A stretch of DNA of 64,000 nucleotides. Source: Isoperla grammatica. Taxonomy: Eukaryota; Arthropoda; Insecta; Plecoptera; Perlodidae. The stretch covers positions 29,282,978 to 29,346,977 of the forward strand of contig OX246749.1 in the NCBI GenBank assembly GCA_945910005.1, read 5' to 3'. Each line of letters starts with the position of its first letter. Position 1 is the stretch's first letter. A program made the position numbers and the translations under genes. Under the pieces are notes generated by a model. It made no database searches. It had not been told where the DNA came from and saw only the letters and a program-made list of their open reading frames with translations. Below are positions 44,601 to 54,110 of the stretch, piece after piece.

Positions 44601-47600
44601 TAATGTGACCACGGCGCTTACAACAAATAGTAATACTTCGACAACTGCTGCTGGTAATGTCACTACAGCTGCCGCCACCAATACAACTGCTGCTTATACA
44701 ACTGCTGCTCTAACAGTTTTTTATACTACAACTGCTGCTACTACTATAACTACTTCTACTACAAATGCTGTTCTTACAACTGCTGCTCCTACTACAACTG
44801 CTGCTACTTCAACTGCTGCTATTACAACTGCCCCTACCACTACAACTGCTGCTACTACAACTGCTGCTATTACAACTGCTGCTCCTACTACAACTGCTGC
44901 TGCTCCTACTACAACTGCTGCTACTTCAACTGCTGCTACTACAACTGCTGCTATTACAACTGCCCCTACCACTACAACTGCTGCTGCTACTACTACTTCA
45001 ACTGCTTCTACTACTACAACTGCTCCTACTACAACTGCTCCTACTACTACAACTGCTGCTGCTACTACTACTTCAACTGCTTCTACTACTACAACTGCTC
45101 CTACTACTACAACTGCTGCTCCTACTACTACAACTGCTCCTACTACTACAACTGCTGCTCCTACTACTACAACTGCTCCTACTACTACAACTGCTGCTCC
45201 TACTACTACAACTGCTCCTACTACTACAACTGCTGCTCCTACTACTACAACTGCTCCTACTACTACAACTGCTGCTCCTACTACTACAACTGCTCCTACT
45301 ACTACAACTGCTGCTCCTACTACTACAACTGCTCCTACTACTACAACTGTTGCTACAACTACTGATACTCCTACTACTACAACAACCGCAGGTAAGACTG
45401 ATGACTAGTAAACCAAACTATAGCTGTACCTAGGGCTCGAATTCTAAATTGTAAAGGACTCGGCAATCGGGTGAGCGGGGTTTCTTATTTACTTGTCCTA
45501 CCATTTCCATGTCTTACAGTTTGTATTAACGTGATACTGCATATCGCCACCACGGTTTAGTCAAGTTGAAGAACAGTGTTTTGACCTAATTGCTGAAACT
45601 ATCAGCAAAAACAAGATTGGTCTCAAGACCAACGTCTGTATTTTGTAGCTTGTGGTGATGATGAGGCATCGCATTTTTCAAGGATTTGTTTCTTTAACAG
45701 GGAAGGATACCTCTACGTTAAAAAAAAACAACACAATTTTCATTTTAAAATTAGATCACAAGAATCGGCTTCGAAATCGAAAAGCTGAGTTAACAGCGCA
45801 CTGTGGCTCTGTAAGCTCTTCATACTGAATGCTCTAAGTCACGACTTATATTATAATTTTTTCTATAAATAATTAATTTTATACTAATTATCGAATTATA
45901 ATCAAAATACTACGCTAATGGTTATAATATTTTATTCAGTCTGTAGGGCTTAACAAAGCACAGTGCATTGTTGATTCAGGAGATAAGTACTTGGGTTAAC
46001 GTCTCATATTTTTGCAACTTGGCTTATCGAGACGATGAGTAAGTGAAATATGAAAATGAAATAGGGGGATGTTTGGAGGAAAGGGGCAAGTAGAAGGGTG
46101 GGGAGGAAAGGGGAAGGGTAAGGGGGAGGAAAATGAAGTGGGGATGATGTGTACTGCCTTTCGTCTGACTTCTCCTCGACCTGTCCGGCTAGGGTGGCCC
46201 TGCCAGAAGCATACGCTTCCGCCGGTATAGCTCTCGGTCTATCATCAAAGCACGCAAACTTGCTCACCACGATAAGGTAGCAGTCCCTGGGCAGGGCTAT
46301 TGATAGATTTTCGATTTTGTGCTACAATCTTGAGATATAATTAAAAAATGAAAATGTTCTGCGGTTTTTGACGTAGAAGTATCCTTCGCGCTCGGCAGTA
46401 GGAGTTTTACAGATGTATTGGACGTCAACTTATTACTCTTAAACTAATAGTAGAATTATTTTAAATATTTACCCACTTGTAGAGTGATGTCATATGTACG
46501 GATGGTATTAAGTACATTTCTCACCAACCTTTTAAAAAATAATGTACCCATATTTAAACAGATTCTCCGTATTATTTTGCCGAACATTTTCGACGAAAGT
46601 AATTTATTTGTATAATTCAAACATGAGTATATTATTTTTGAGCAGGATCGTTACAAATGTACTTAATACTATGCGTAGATATGACATCCCTCTGCAAGTA
46701 GGTAAATTTTCATAATAATTCTATTATTTGTTTAACATAAATTAGTTGACTAAAAACATCAAAACTACTTCCGAACAGCCAACGGTTTAGCCGCGGTCGC
46801 TTAGCCGGTTCCCATACGAACACCGAAGTTAAGCAACCTCGGGCTAGGTCAGGAGGTGGATGGGTGACCACTCACCTCTGAAACACTAGTTACCGTTGGT
46901 TAGAGCGGATTGGAGGGTTCGAAAGCTTGTGTAAGAGCTTCGTTCTTCTTGTCAACTGCTCGGCAGTTAAGGTTAGTGGAGGAACCTATATGACTGGTCA
47001 AAGTTACACCGTCCTTTCGGATGGGACGTAAAGCCGATGGTCCCCTTGGTACTTTTCGACAGGAGGAGGCTACGTGCCGGTACCAGGCTTCCCCTCCTCC
47101 CTTCCTCATTATCATTCATCAATCATCACTCATCAGGCTAAAGAGGGCATTGTGCCCTACACTGGCCTTAATTACAATAAAATAAAAATAAAACTACTTC
47201 CTAACGCTCTAAATTATCGAGCGAACGCTTGTTTCTGTTGAAGGTCCGGCCCCCATCTGGTTTAGCATGGGTTATAATAATGGGTATCTGAGGCAGTCAA
47301 TAATGACCATGACTTATTCGGCCGCCCTCGCCGACTGCATCAAGCAAGGTGGCGCCATTGTGGCCCCCAGTGGTTCCGCATACGCCAACCCCATCTATGA
47401 CTTCATTAAGAACATGAGCGGTATTGGTGACGTGTACAACCAGGCATACATCAACGCCCAGCCCGTAGGTGGCACCTGGCAAAGCACAGCCGGTACGTTG
47501 GTGACGTTTATCTTGTTTGTGTGTTTGTTTACTTTAATGTATTTATTTATATGAATTTATTTATTTACTTATTTACTTATTTACTTATTTACTAATTTAC

Positions 47601-47942
47601 TTATTTACTTGTTTACTTTTTTACTTATTTACTTATTTACATATTTACTTATTTACTTATTAACTTATTTACTTGTTTAATTATTTACTTATTTACTTAA
47701 TTACTCACTTATTTACTTATTTACTTACATAATTACTTATTTACTTATTTACATATTCACTTATTTACTTATGAACTTATTAACTTAATTACTTATTTAC
47801 TTATTTACTTATTTACTTATTTACTTATTTACTTATTTACTTAATTGCTCACTTATTCACTTATTTACTTACTTAATTACTTACTCACTTACTTATTTAC
47901 TTAATTTACTTACTAAATTACTTACTTACTTATTTACTTACT

Positions 47943-47996
<54 letters not shown>

Positions 47997-50315
47997 AACT
48001 TACTTACTAACTTACTTACTTACTTAGTTAGTTGGTTAGTTATTTATTTATTTATACTTGATTTCTGAGGTGTAGAGAAGTTTTTAAGTAACTAAAAAAA
48101 AAAAAAAAATGTAAGTAAAAAACAAAATTATTTAATATTAACGTGGTTTCGACTTTCGAGTAAAATATTTTGCAGTAACTATGGTGTAACTTTGTAACTT
48201 TTCAAACGATTTTGCCTCAAAACTATACACCTTCAATCCACATCGAGGCTTGTAGATGGTCCAAATTTCAAGTTGATCGGACTTTCCGTTCGACCGCTAT
48301 CGACGGACATAAAAAAAAAAAAAAAAAAAAAAAACAGAACGAAGGGCCATAAGAGTCTCGTGGAGACGCTCGCTTCGCTCGCTTAATAAATGAAACATTG
48401 TTTACTTTTTTTATCACATTTCGTGAGAATTCAATTAAAACGAGTAATGCTTGAAATTGAAACTGTGAAAAAGAAAAACATTTATTCTAGTTTTAAACTA
48501 GGAAAACGCTCTGTTTGATGCGTTGATAAGCGAGCGCGTCAATATCTACGAACTTTCTGGCGAAAAGATTTCAATGCTAATACAAACAACAATTAACAAA
48601 AATTCAAGAATGCGCATTGCAAAAATTTTTCTTATTTCCATAGCTATTATACTTCCCGACATTGTTGGATGCATTGCAATGTGCGTAGCTAAGAATTTTC
48701 GCTGTCATGTTTTCGCCGCGGTCCGCCACCGTTATAGTCCTCCCAACGAATCTATTCTCATGCTTTCGTCATAACCCCTGAGGCCTCGAAATAAACTTCC
48801 GCGGACGGTTTACTGCCTGTGTTCATGCGCGCACTATTGCCGAATACTAAGATGGCGCTCGACGAAATTAGCAGCTCCTGCACTGCAATCACGTAACTTT
48901 CCTGGCGGAGGCTTGTCGAACTCGGGAGTTCGACGAGCCTCCGCTAGGTGGAGATTTAGTAGACCTTGTTGTGTAGCCAATGAGAGTTGGAGAATTCGAA
49001 AAAGTTCACAGGAACTATCAAAATCCAGCAAGCTGTGAGCAACATTGGCAGTCTTTTGTTTTTATTGAAAGCCTGTCAAAATGTATCAAAATTCACACTT
49101 TACTGAGTAAATCCATAAAGTTACTACTCGCAGCAAGTATTTATTCTAATATTCCACTGTGTTCTAGAGGTAGGTCTAAACTGTAAAGGTATAGTCCGTC
49201 CTACTTTAGTTTTATGAAATAAGTTGTTTAAACATCGGCGTTTCCGCCATTTCTTGGTATCGAAAGCTGTGAATGGCTGGGTTCCCGTGATCTATTTTCA
49301 ATTATCACTTCTCTCCACACAGGATTTATTGGTTTTGTTACTACAAACTTATATTTGTATTTAATTTTTAAAAATATTCGTCGTGTAATATTATTAATAG
49401 CAACCTACACAAATGAGAGAATTACCATTTATCAACGTCGGACAAGTTGGCCAACTCACGAACTGAGACAATCCGACGCAATCTTCCATCAAGCACACGG
49501 AGGAATGACAAGTTAAGTTGCCATTCTGGACATGGCCTGTGATGAAAGCATGAGAATAGATTCGTTGGGAGGACTATACTAACCGTTATTGACAGCAATA
49601 GAAATGTAATTTATGCCTCTTATATGTATCAGATCGCGTTTACATTAGTATATTCGTGACCGGACAAAAATTTACCATAAGATAGCCACCACACATTTTG
49701 CTGTTACTGTGTTTCAGAAATATATTTTCGAGTAACTTTTGTGTAACTTTGCCAATATTTATCAGATCGCCATAACATGAACATATTCGTGATCGGAAAA
49801 AGCTTTAAAAAATATGGCCATCTCACATTTTGCCGCCATTTTGTTTCAGAAAAATATTTTGCAGTAACTATGGTGTAACTTTGTAACTTTTCGAACGATT
49901 TTGCCTCAAAACTATACACCTTCAATCCACATTGAGGCTTGTGGATGGTCCAAATTTCAAGTTGATAGGACTTTCTGTACGACCGCTATCGACGGACATA
50001 AAAAAAAAAAACATAAAAAAAAAACATAAAAAAAAAAAAAAAAAACAGGACGAAGTGCCATAAGAGTCAAGTGGAAACGCTCGCTTCGCTCGCTTAAAAA
50101 TCATAGATATGTATATATATATATATTTATATATCTACCTTATGTTTGCAGGGTGGTGGACGTCTGGCTATTCCAACACCGTGACTTGGATTGCGGGGCG
50201 GCCGCTCTCTACCGGTGCATGTGCGATGCTCTCGTTTGACAAGCGCGCGCTAATCGACTACCCGAAAGCCGAGTGTGACACATTCAAACAACCATACGTG
50301 TGCTGGCATCAGTAG
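38586..50315 (+). CDS. locus LA: secreted sushi-mucin-C-type-lectin-like protein gene
   Basis: Five exons (38586-38674, 43799-44042, 44459-45391, 47244-47492, 50152-50315) join with matching phases (1-0, 0-1, 1-1, 1-1, 1-stop) into about 559 codons. Order: an unrecognised N-terminal piece ending DPHQTVAFRPLLQ; a six-Cys sushi-like module; a 311-residue Thr/Ala/Pro stalk for O-glycans; and a C-type-lectin-like domain ending PYVCWHQ. No membrane segment follows, so a secreted mucin-lectin is inferred. First exon(s) with a signal peptide were not found; the upstream homologue of the LB exon at 59813-60011 is not visible. The introns are loaded with repeats, including a 90-bp-repeat element just before exon 2 and a 5S-SINE just before exon 4. 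Ligand unknown. Confidence 0.8.
38840..39393. mobile_element. MITE with AAGTAGAGGTGTTTGT termini
   Basis: Left TTATAAGTAGAGGTGTTTG and right CAAACACCTCTACTTATAA are perfect inverted repeats, followed by less perfect inner arms. TTATA-like sequence borders both sides. No coding capacity. Confidence 0.8.
39395..39692. mobile_element. MITE family 'GACGTCAGTTGCGG', copy 3 (inverted)
   Basis: Begins AGGGAACCCGCAACTGACGT and CACATCCGGACTACAACAAT, the reverse of copies 1 and 2, and abuts the preceding MITE directly. Confidence 0.75.
39777..41961. mobile_element. repeat element with CCAAGGATCCG ends and AAGCCGGGC arrays
   Basis: The ends TTCAACCAAGGATCCG and CGGATCCTTGTTTTCAA are inverted. Next to them lie two arrays: 39805-40265, based on AAGCCGGGC(T/C)AAACC and GAGCTCAACTGAGCCGGG, and 41455-41940, based on GAGCCGGGCTAAGCCAAGC and GCTAGCCAGCTGGGCTC. 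A SINE (40336-40624) and unique sequence lie between. Short open frames are repeat artefacts. Confidence 0.65.
40336..40624 (-). mobile_element. tRNA-derived SINE family 1, copy d
   Basis: Nearly collinear with 5026-5302: AATAATAATTGTTCGTAGG tail side, GACTGAGGAAAACCTCGG, GGAATCGAACCGGCGACC and CTGAGCCACCTCTATCGG. Minus-strand orientation. Confidence 0.85.
42216..42899. mobile_element. MITE with GGTCTGTTCGTTCT termini
   Basis: Left GGTCTGTTCGTTCTG and right CAGAACGAACAGACC are perfect inverted repeats. The interior has a second palindrome (CTGAAAGTGCTCC / GGAGCACTTTCAG near 42728-42767) and a short AGGCCTAGGCC run. Confidence 0.8.
42906..43702. mobile_element. element with 90-bp internal repeats, copy 2
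   Basis: Nine units of 90 bases (AGGACCCTTAGATAGAGC, TAATCACGGCCCTCTAGATC, TTCAATGACAACAATGC). It begins CTTTTCAGAATTGATCTAGG and ends TTAGATCAATTCTGAAAATC, the same borders as at 2347-3222. The central units are almost identical to each other, implying recent expansion or homogenisation. It lies 96 bases before the LA sushi exon. Confidence 0.85.
43799..44042 (+). CDS. LA exon: sushi-like module
   Basis: Acceptor GTTCCTCCAG, phase 0; ends at C|GTAAGC, phase 1. It encodes SMGSGCQPLKSKVAKMTC, then GTDCTKKVPAG, VATFTCPNNTVILEKYSTIT, CGTP and WSGKVVRC. The C..VP.G..ATFTC....L....I.CG....WSG..V.C pattern matches the CCP/sushi fold, with two extra N-terminal cysteines. A strong LB counterpart lies at 62371-62620. 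Confidence 0.85.
44160..44400 (+). repeat. (CCTA)n microsatellite in LA intron
   Basis: CCTACCTACC and CCCACCTACC repeats fill most of the 416-bp intron between the sushi and mucin exons. Open frames here are repeat artefacts. Confidence 0.9.
44459..45391 (+). CDS. LA exon: mucin stalk
   Basis: Acceptor TCCTGTCAG at 44458 and donor GCAG|GTAAGA; 933 bases, phase 1 to 1. It starts with an Asp/Glu/Ser/Thr segment (ADTTTSEDTTTASEDTT), then TAAGNVTTAAATNTTAAYTT, then about 200 residues of TTTAAPTTTTAP repeats encoded by ACTACTACAACTGCT units. A near-identical 36-base unit repeats from about 45100 to 45345. The product would carry dense O-glycans; Asn-Val-Thr and Asn-Thr-Thr are potential N-sites. 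The +1-shifted frame is an open poly-Leu/Gln frame that is not considered real. Confidence 0.85.
45708..46388. mobile_element. long-TIR MITE 'CTACGTCAAAAACC', copy 3, interrupted
   Basis: The left arm (GATCACAAGAATCGGCTTCG, ACAGCGCACTGTGG) and right arm (GATTTTCGATTTTGTGCTAC, AATCTTGAGATATAAT, GCGGTTTTTGACGTAGAAG) correspond to 7918-8281. A family 3 SINE-like insertion occupies about 45990-46290 between them. Confidence 0.75.
45990..46290 (-). mobile_element. SINE-like insertion (family 3 tail)
   Basis: TTAACGTCTCATATTTTTGC and CGAGACGATGAGT match the 3' part of the repeat at 9013-9192. Further in, CCTGCCAGAAGCATACGCTTCC and the GAGAGCTAT-like region have a counterpart near 37965-38015. Confidence 0.55.
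46773..47189 (+). mobile_element. 5S rRNA-derived SINE with 12-bp target duplication
   Basis: The head (46778-46905) reads like a 5S rRNA gene: CATACGAACACCGAAGTTAAGC, then CTCGGGCTAGG, GGTGGATGGGTGACCACTC. The body has CCTTTCGGATGGGACGTAAA and GACAGGAGGAGGCTA, and an A-rich tail (AATAAAATAAAAATAA). AAAACTACTTCC flanks it on both sides (46761-46772, 47190-47201), the signature of retrotransposition. The 5S part holds the internal polymerase III promoter. It sits 43 bases before the LA lectin exon acceptor, inside the intron. Confidence 0.9.
47244..47492 (+). CDS. LA exon: C-type-lectin-like domain, first part
   Basis: Acceptor TTCTGTTGAAG at 47243 and donor G|GTACGT; 249 bases, phase 1 to 1. 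It encodes PIWFSMGYNNGYLRQ, then the helix with the first domain Cys (SAALADCIKQGGAIVAP), YANPIYDFIKNM and YINAQPVGGTWQS, which corresponds to the WIGL region. The alignment to the C-type-lectin fold rests on this order and on exon 5. Confidence 0.8.
47545..48055. repeat. (TTTACTTA)n / (TTAC)n microsatellite
   Basis: About 500 bases of TTTACTTA octamers drifting into TTAC tetramers after 47930, starting 50 bases after the lectin exon donor. Confidence 0.9.
48171..48386 (+). repeat. dispersed repeat ending in poly-A plus CGCTTCGCTCGCTTA, copy 1
   Basis: Shares with 49858-50096 the blocks TTTTGCCTCAAAACTATACA, GGTCCAAATTTCAAGTTGAT, GACCGCTATCGACGGACATA, a 20-base or longer A-run and GACGCTCGCTTCGCTCGCTTA. 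The poly-A before a fixed 3' end suggests a transposable element rather than chance. Confidence 0.7.
48733..49579. mobile_element. ~850-bp element with ~40-bp TIRs in the LA intron
   Basis: Left TATAGTCCTCCCAACGAATC, TATTCTCATGCTTTCGTC and right GACGAAAGCATG-like GATGAAAGCATGAGAATA, GATTCGTTGGGAGGACTATA are inverted repeats. The interior includes the GGAGGCTTGTCGAACT palindrome at 48900-48965. No coding capacity recognised. Confidence 0.75.
49858..50096 (+). repeat. dispersed repeat ending in poly-A plus CGCTTCGCTCGCTTA, copy 2
   Basis: Second copy of the sequence at 48171-48386, about 1.7 kb downstream in direct orientation. It ends 55 bases before the final LA exon. Confidence 0.7.
50152..50315 (+). 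CDS. LA exon: C-type-lectin-like domain, second part, and stop
   Basis: Acceptor ATGTTTGCAG, then GG TGG TGG ACG to TAG at 50313-50315, completing the split Gly codon. It encodes TWIAGRPLSTGACAML, then KAECDTFKQPYVCWHQ. The W-G-P, C-A, E-C and Y-V-C spacing fits the end of a C-type-lectin fold with two disulfides. The usual calcium and sugar motifs (EPN or QPD, and WND) are absent, so sugar binding of the classical kind is doubtful. Confidence 0.85.
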
Positions 50316-51195
50316 ACCCGACACGACAAAAGACCATTTTAAAAATGATCCAGGTATAATCTTGTTCTTCGCACGGCCCCCTAAATCGTTACAAAAAACA
50401 ACGTAGAACAATCAAACATGAGCTGTCAAATGTTATATCAAGGTTCATTGATGGACACAAGATCTTCATTTATAAATCTTGATTACACATTTCTAATAAT
50501 TGTTGTTTATTGTTGTTCTTGAAGATTTAGAGTACCGTGGGGAGAAACAAGAATAGATACCTGGATCATTTTTAAACTGGTCTATAGCACAAGACTCAAT
50601 CCTAAGACCATGGGGGGAGGCGTAACAAGTGCACAGAGAGCGTTGCGAGCGATCCAGCCAACAGTCACTGAATATTGGATACACACCTTTCAACAATAAG
50701 AATTTCCAAATCATTGAAAAATTATTTGACTTCTTTAAAATCTATGGAAATTTTTCCAATAATAAGTAGTGCACTGGCTTCTAGGGAGGTTTTCGGTGAC
50801 TTCTAGCAGGTAGAGCTCAGTGGCCGGACGCTCGCAGCGCTGCAGTGTTGTCGTTTGTTGTACGCCTACCCATACCTTTTAAGAATGGAGCAAGGCACCT
50901 TAGATAGCGCTTATCACGGCACAGCACAAATGTTTCCAGAGTTTGAGCACCAGAACCTTCTAATCACGAGCAAGATGGCGCAGGTCCGTTTTTGAGCGTG
51001 TTTTGACAGCTCTGTCTTTGACTTGCTGCTAAATCTTTATACTATTAATGCACCTTTTGAGCCGAAACCATTTGGTTTCCGTTTATTTTATTTTGACGTA
51101 TAACCAGTATATCAAATCAAGTAATGTGTGAGTCATCTCTATTTGAAGGTTGTCACGACCTTGAAACTGTGCGCGTGGCGGCCTTCTTGGGGACC

Positions 51196-51198
<3 letters not shown>
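50316..51198. other. downstream flank of LA
   Basis: Contains the MITE at 50614-50871 and a short relic near 50880-50920 (CACCTTAGATAGCG, TATCACGGC) resembling one unit of the 90-bp repeats. A fold-back around CAGGTATAATCTTGTTC / GAACAAGAATAGATACCTGG spans about 50350-50565. Confidence 0.5.
50614..50871 (-). mobile_element. MITE family GGGGAGGC, copy 3 (inverted)
   Basis: Begins GGGGAGGCGTAACAAGTGCA and ends TTGTTGTACGCCTACCC. It aligns over its whole length with the reverse complement of 5440-5700. Confidence 0.8.
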
Positions 51199-52168
<970 letters not shown>

Positions 52169-52379
52169 GTATAATTATTATTATAACAAAAGCAACTGCA
52201 GGGGGGCATTTTGACATGGCTTAAGAATACCCCCACATAGATTCAACACAAAGTTCAAATTCGAGTTCATTTATATTTTATATTTTTATGTTTGTGTGCA
52301 ATATTATAACAAACAAACAGATCATTATGTCAAAATAAAGATGTTGTTGAAGTTATCACTGTCTTATTATCTTATTTTA

Positions 52380-53134
52380 GTGAAAGCCAGCGGCACACGG
52401 TAAATATGTTTTTAAAATATGTTTTGAAAACACACATGTTTTTGCTGCCACACGGATAAAAGTCGTCCAAAATCTCAGCCGTGAAATGTTTTCGAAACAT
52501 GTTTTCTGCGCCGACACACGGAGTCCTTCAACATGGAATTGTTTACAGTGTTTTTGGAAATGTTTCTAAAATAAAGTTTTTGTTTTGGAAACATGTTTTT
52601 TTAAGGGTGTCATCAACATGGAAAGTTGAATGACACAAAATGAGAAAGTGGTGCAACGAAATAAGTTTTTGAAACTTGTTTTCAAATCATGTTTTCGGTG
52701 TGTCTGCCTTAATTTATAATATAGGTTCTATTCTCAGTTAAAACCTGTACTGCACTACAGTGAAAATGCAAGAAAGATCAGTTTCCGATACAAAAAAATT
52801 GATTTAATTTGTAATTAAAATTTTTATTTTAATTTTGTATTAATCTCAGTTAGTTTTCAACGCTGTAAAGAGTTAAAAGCTATTCAAGAAACTCGTTGGG
52901 CAAGAGCGCCTTGAGAATCTTGCAAAACTTTGCTGACCATGCAATGAGTGTCAGAGACTCAACTTCAAACCTTGTAACTTAAATAATCAAATTAACAGCT
53001 TTGCCAATGCAAAGTGTAGGAAAAAATTATTGTGAGGTAACGCAGTAAAAATATGTTTGTTGAATTGAATTTGAATAGCAGGGAGCCCAAATTTCTCAGC
53101 GCCTAGGGCCCAAAATAATCTGAACGCGTCTCTG
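52380..53134. other. unassigned stretch with a weak inverted repeat
   Basis: Near 52390-52710, (G)CGGCACACGG and ATGTTTTGAAAACA motifs recur on both sides and GGTGTGTCTGCC closes the block, suggesting a decayed MITE. No gene recognised. Confidence 0.4.
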
Positions 53135-53330
53135 GTCCCAGCGGCCATTGGCGACTGTCTACCCTTAAATCGCCCGTGTACGCTAGTAGTACTGGCGGGA
53201 GCCGCTAGGTGCCGCCACATCAGCACGTGCTAATCAATAGGTACGTGTGGCGGCACCAAGCGGCTCCCGCCAGTACTACTAGCGTACACGGGCGATCTAT
53301 GGGTAGACAGTCGCCAATGGCCGCTGGGAC
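53135..53330. mobile_element. near-perfect 196-bp palindrome (fold-back MITE)
   Basis: Left GTCCCAGCGGCCATTGGCGA, CTAGTAGTACTGGCGGGAGC and right GCTCCCGCCAGTACTACTAG, TCGCCAATGGCCGCTGGGAC are exact reverse complements. Arms are about 85 bases with a small spacer near 53220-53240, and mismatches are very few. Confidence 0.9.
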
Positions 53331-53349
53331 TCTACCCTACACTGATAAA

Positions 53350-53450
53350 CTCAATGCTTTAAGTGAGTAGGTCACAAAGTGCCACATTTCACTTTCAGGA
53401 ATAGGGGCCCTGGTTTCGATTCCCATTGTTTTTTTTTTTTTTTGGGACAT
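53350..53450 (+). other. tRNA-like retropseudogene candidate
   Basis: CTGGTTTCGATTCCCATTG is B-box-like and is followed by a poly-T run; the upstream part only loosely resembles a tRNA. Weak support. Confidence 0.3.
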
Positions 53451-53744
53451 CACAACAAATTCTCACACGAGAGTTTTCGTGGAATATAAATGTACGTTGT
53501 TTCCGATTGTCACACAACTAATTTTTTTTTCTGTACTTGTATGACGTGCGTAATTCGTAAAAAATTTGACCTCATAAGTATGAGTCCATTTTGTTTTTCT
53601 CTCTATTCTTCTCATCTATTGTGTAGCACATCCTTCCCCGTTGTCACTGCATAATCTATGAACATCCATCTCTTGGCTATTCACTCTCAATCACAATCCG
53701 ATATATTCGAATACAGTAATATATAATACCCATCGGTATTAAGT

Positions 53745-54110
53745 GGAAGGACTACAGGCCAATACTAAAACCCGCGAAATTAACGTATTTTCGTCATATC
53801 TCAATAACGCCACACAATATCAAAACAGTGACACCTACGCACATTGTGGATTCGTGAGAGCTCAATACCAAATGAAAAAGATTTCGTAGATTGTAGTAAT
53901 TATAGTTGTAATTTCTAATTAACTTGTAAATTAGTTAAATTACAAATAATAATTTTAATTACTGCAAACTAATAAATCTTTTTCATTTGGTATTGAGCTC
54001 TCGCGAATCCACAATGTGCGTAGATGTCACTGTTGTGATATTGTGTGGCGTTATTGAGATATGACGAAAATACGTTAATTTCGCGGGTTTTAATATTGGC
54101 TAGTATTCCT
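53745..54110. mobile_element. MITE 'TTAACGTATTTT..GTCAT', copy 2
   Basis: Arms of about 150 bases: AATATTAAAACCCGCGAAAT-like left (CCGCGAAATTAACGTATTTT, CGTCATATCTCAATAACGCC) and right (GGCGTTATTGAGATATGACG, AAAATACGTTAATTTCGCGG). Better conserved than the copy at 37365-37745. Confidence 0.85.

Larger units (their letters stand above)
45392..47243. other. LA intron with MITE and SINE insertions
   Basis: Holds the MITE at 45708-46388 (itself split by a repeat at about 45990-46290), AT-rich unique sequence and the 5S-derived SINE at 46773-47189. No additional exon recognised. Confidence 0.6.

Noticed and set aside
44765..45433. 222-residue poly-Leu/Gln frame
   Set aside because: It is the shifted frame of the mucin exon. 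The Thr/Ala/Pro frame is the one that joins in phase with sushi and lectin exons.
46778..46905. Functional 5S rRNA gene
   Set aside because: The 5S-like part is diverged and is fused to a SINE body with an A-tail and a 12-bp target duplication.
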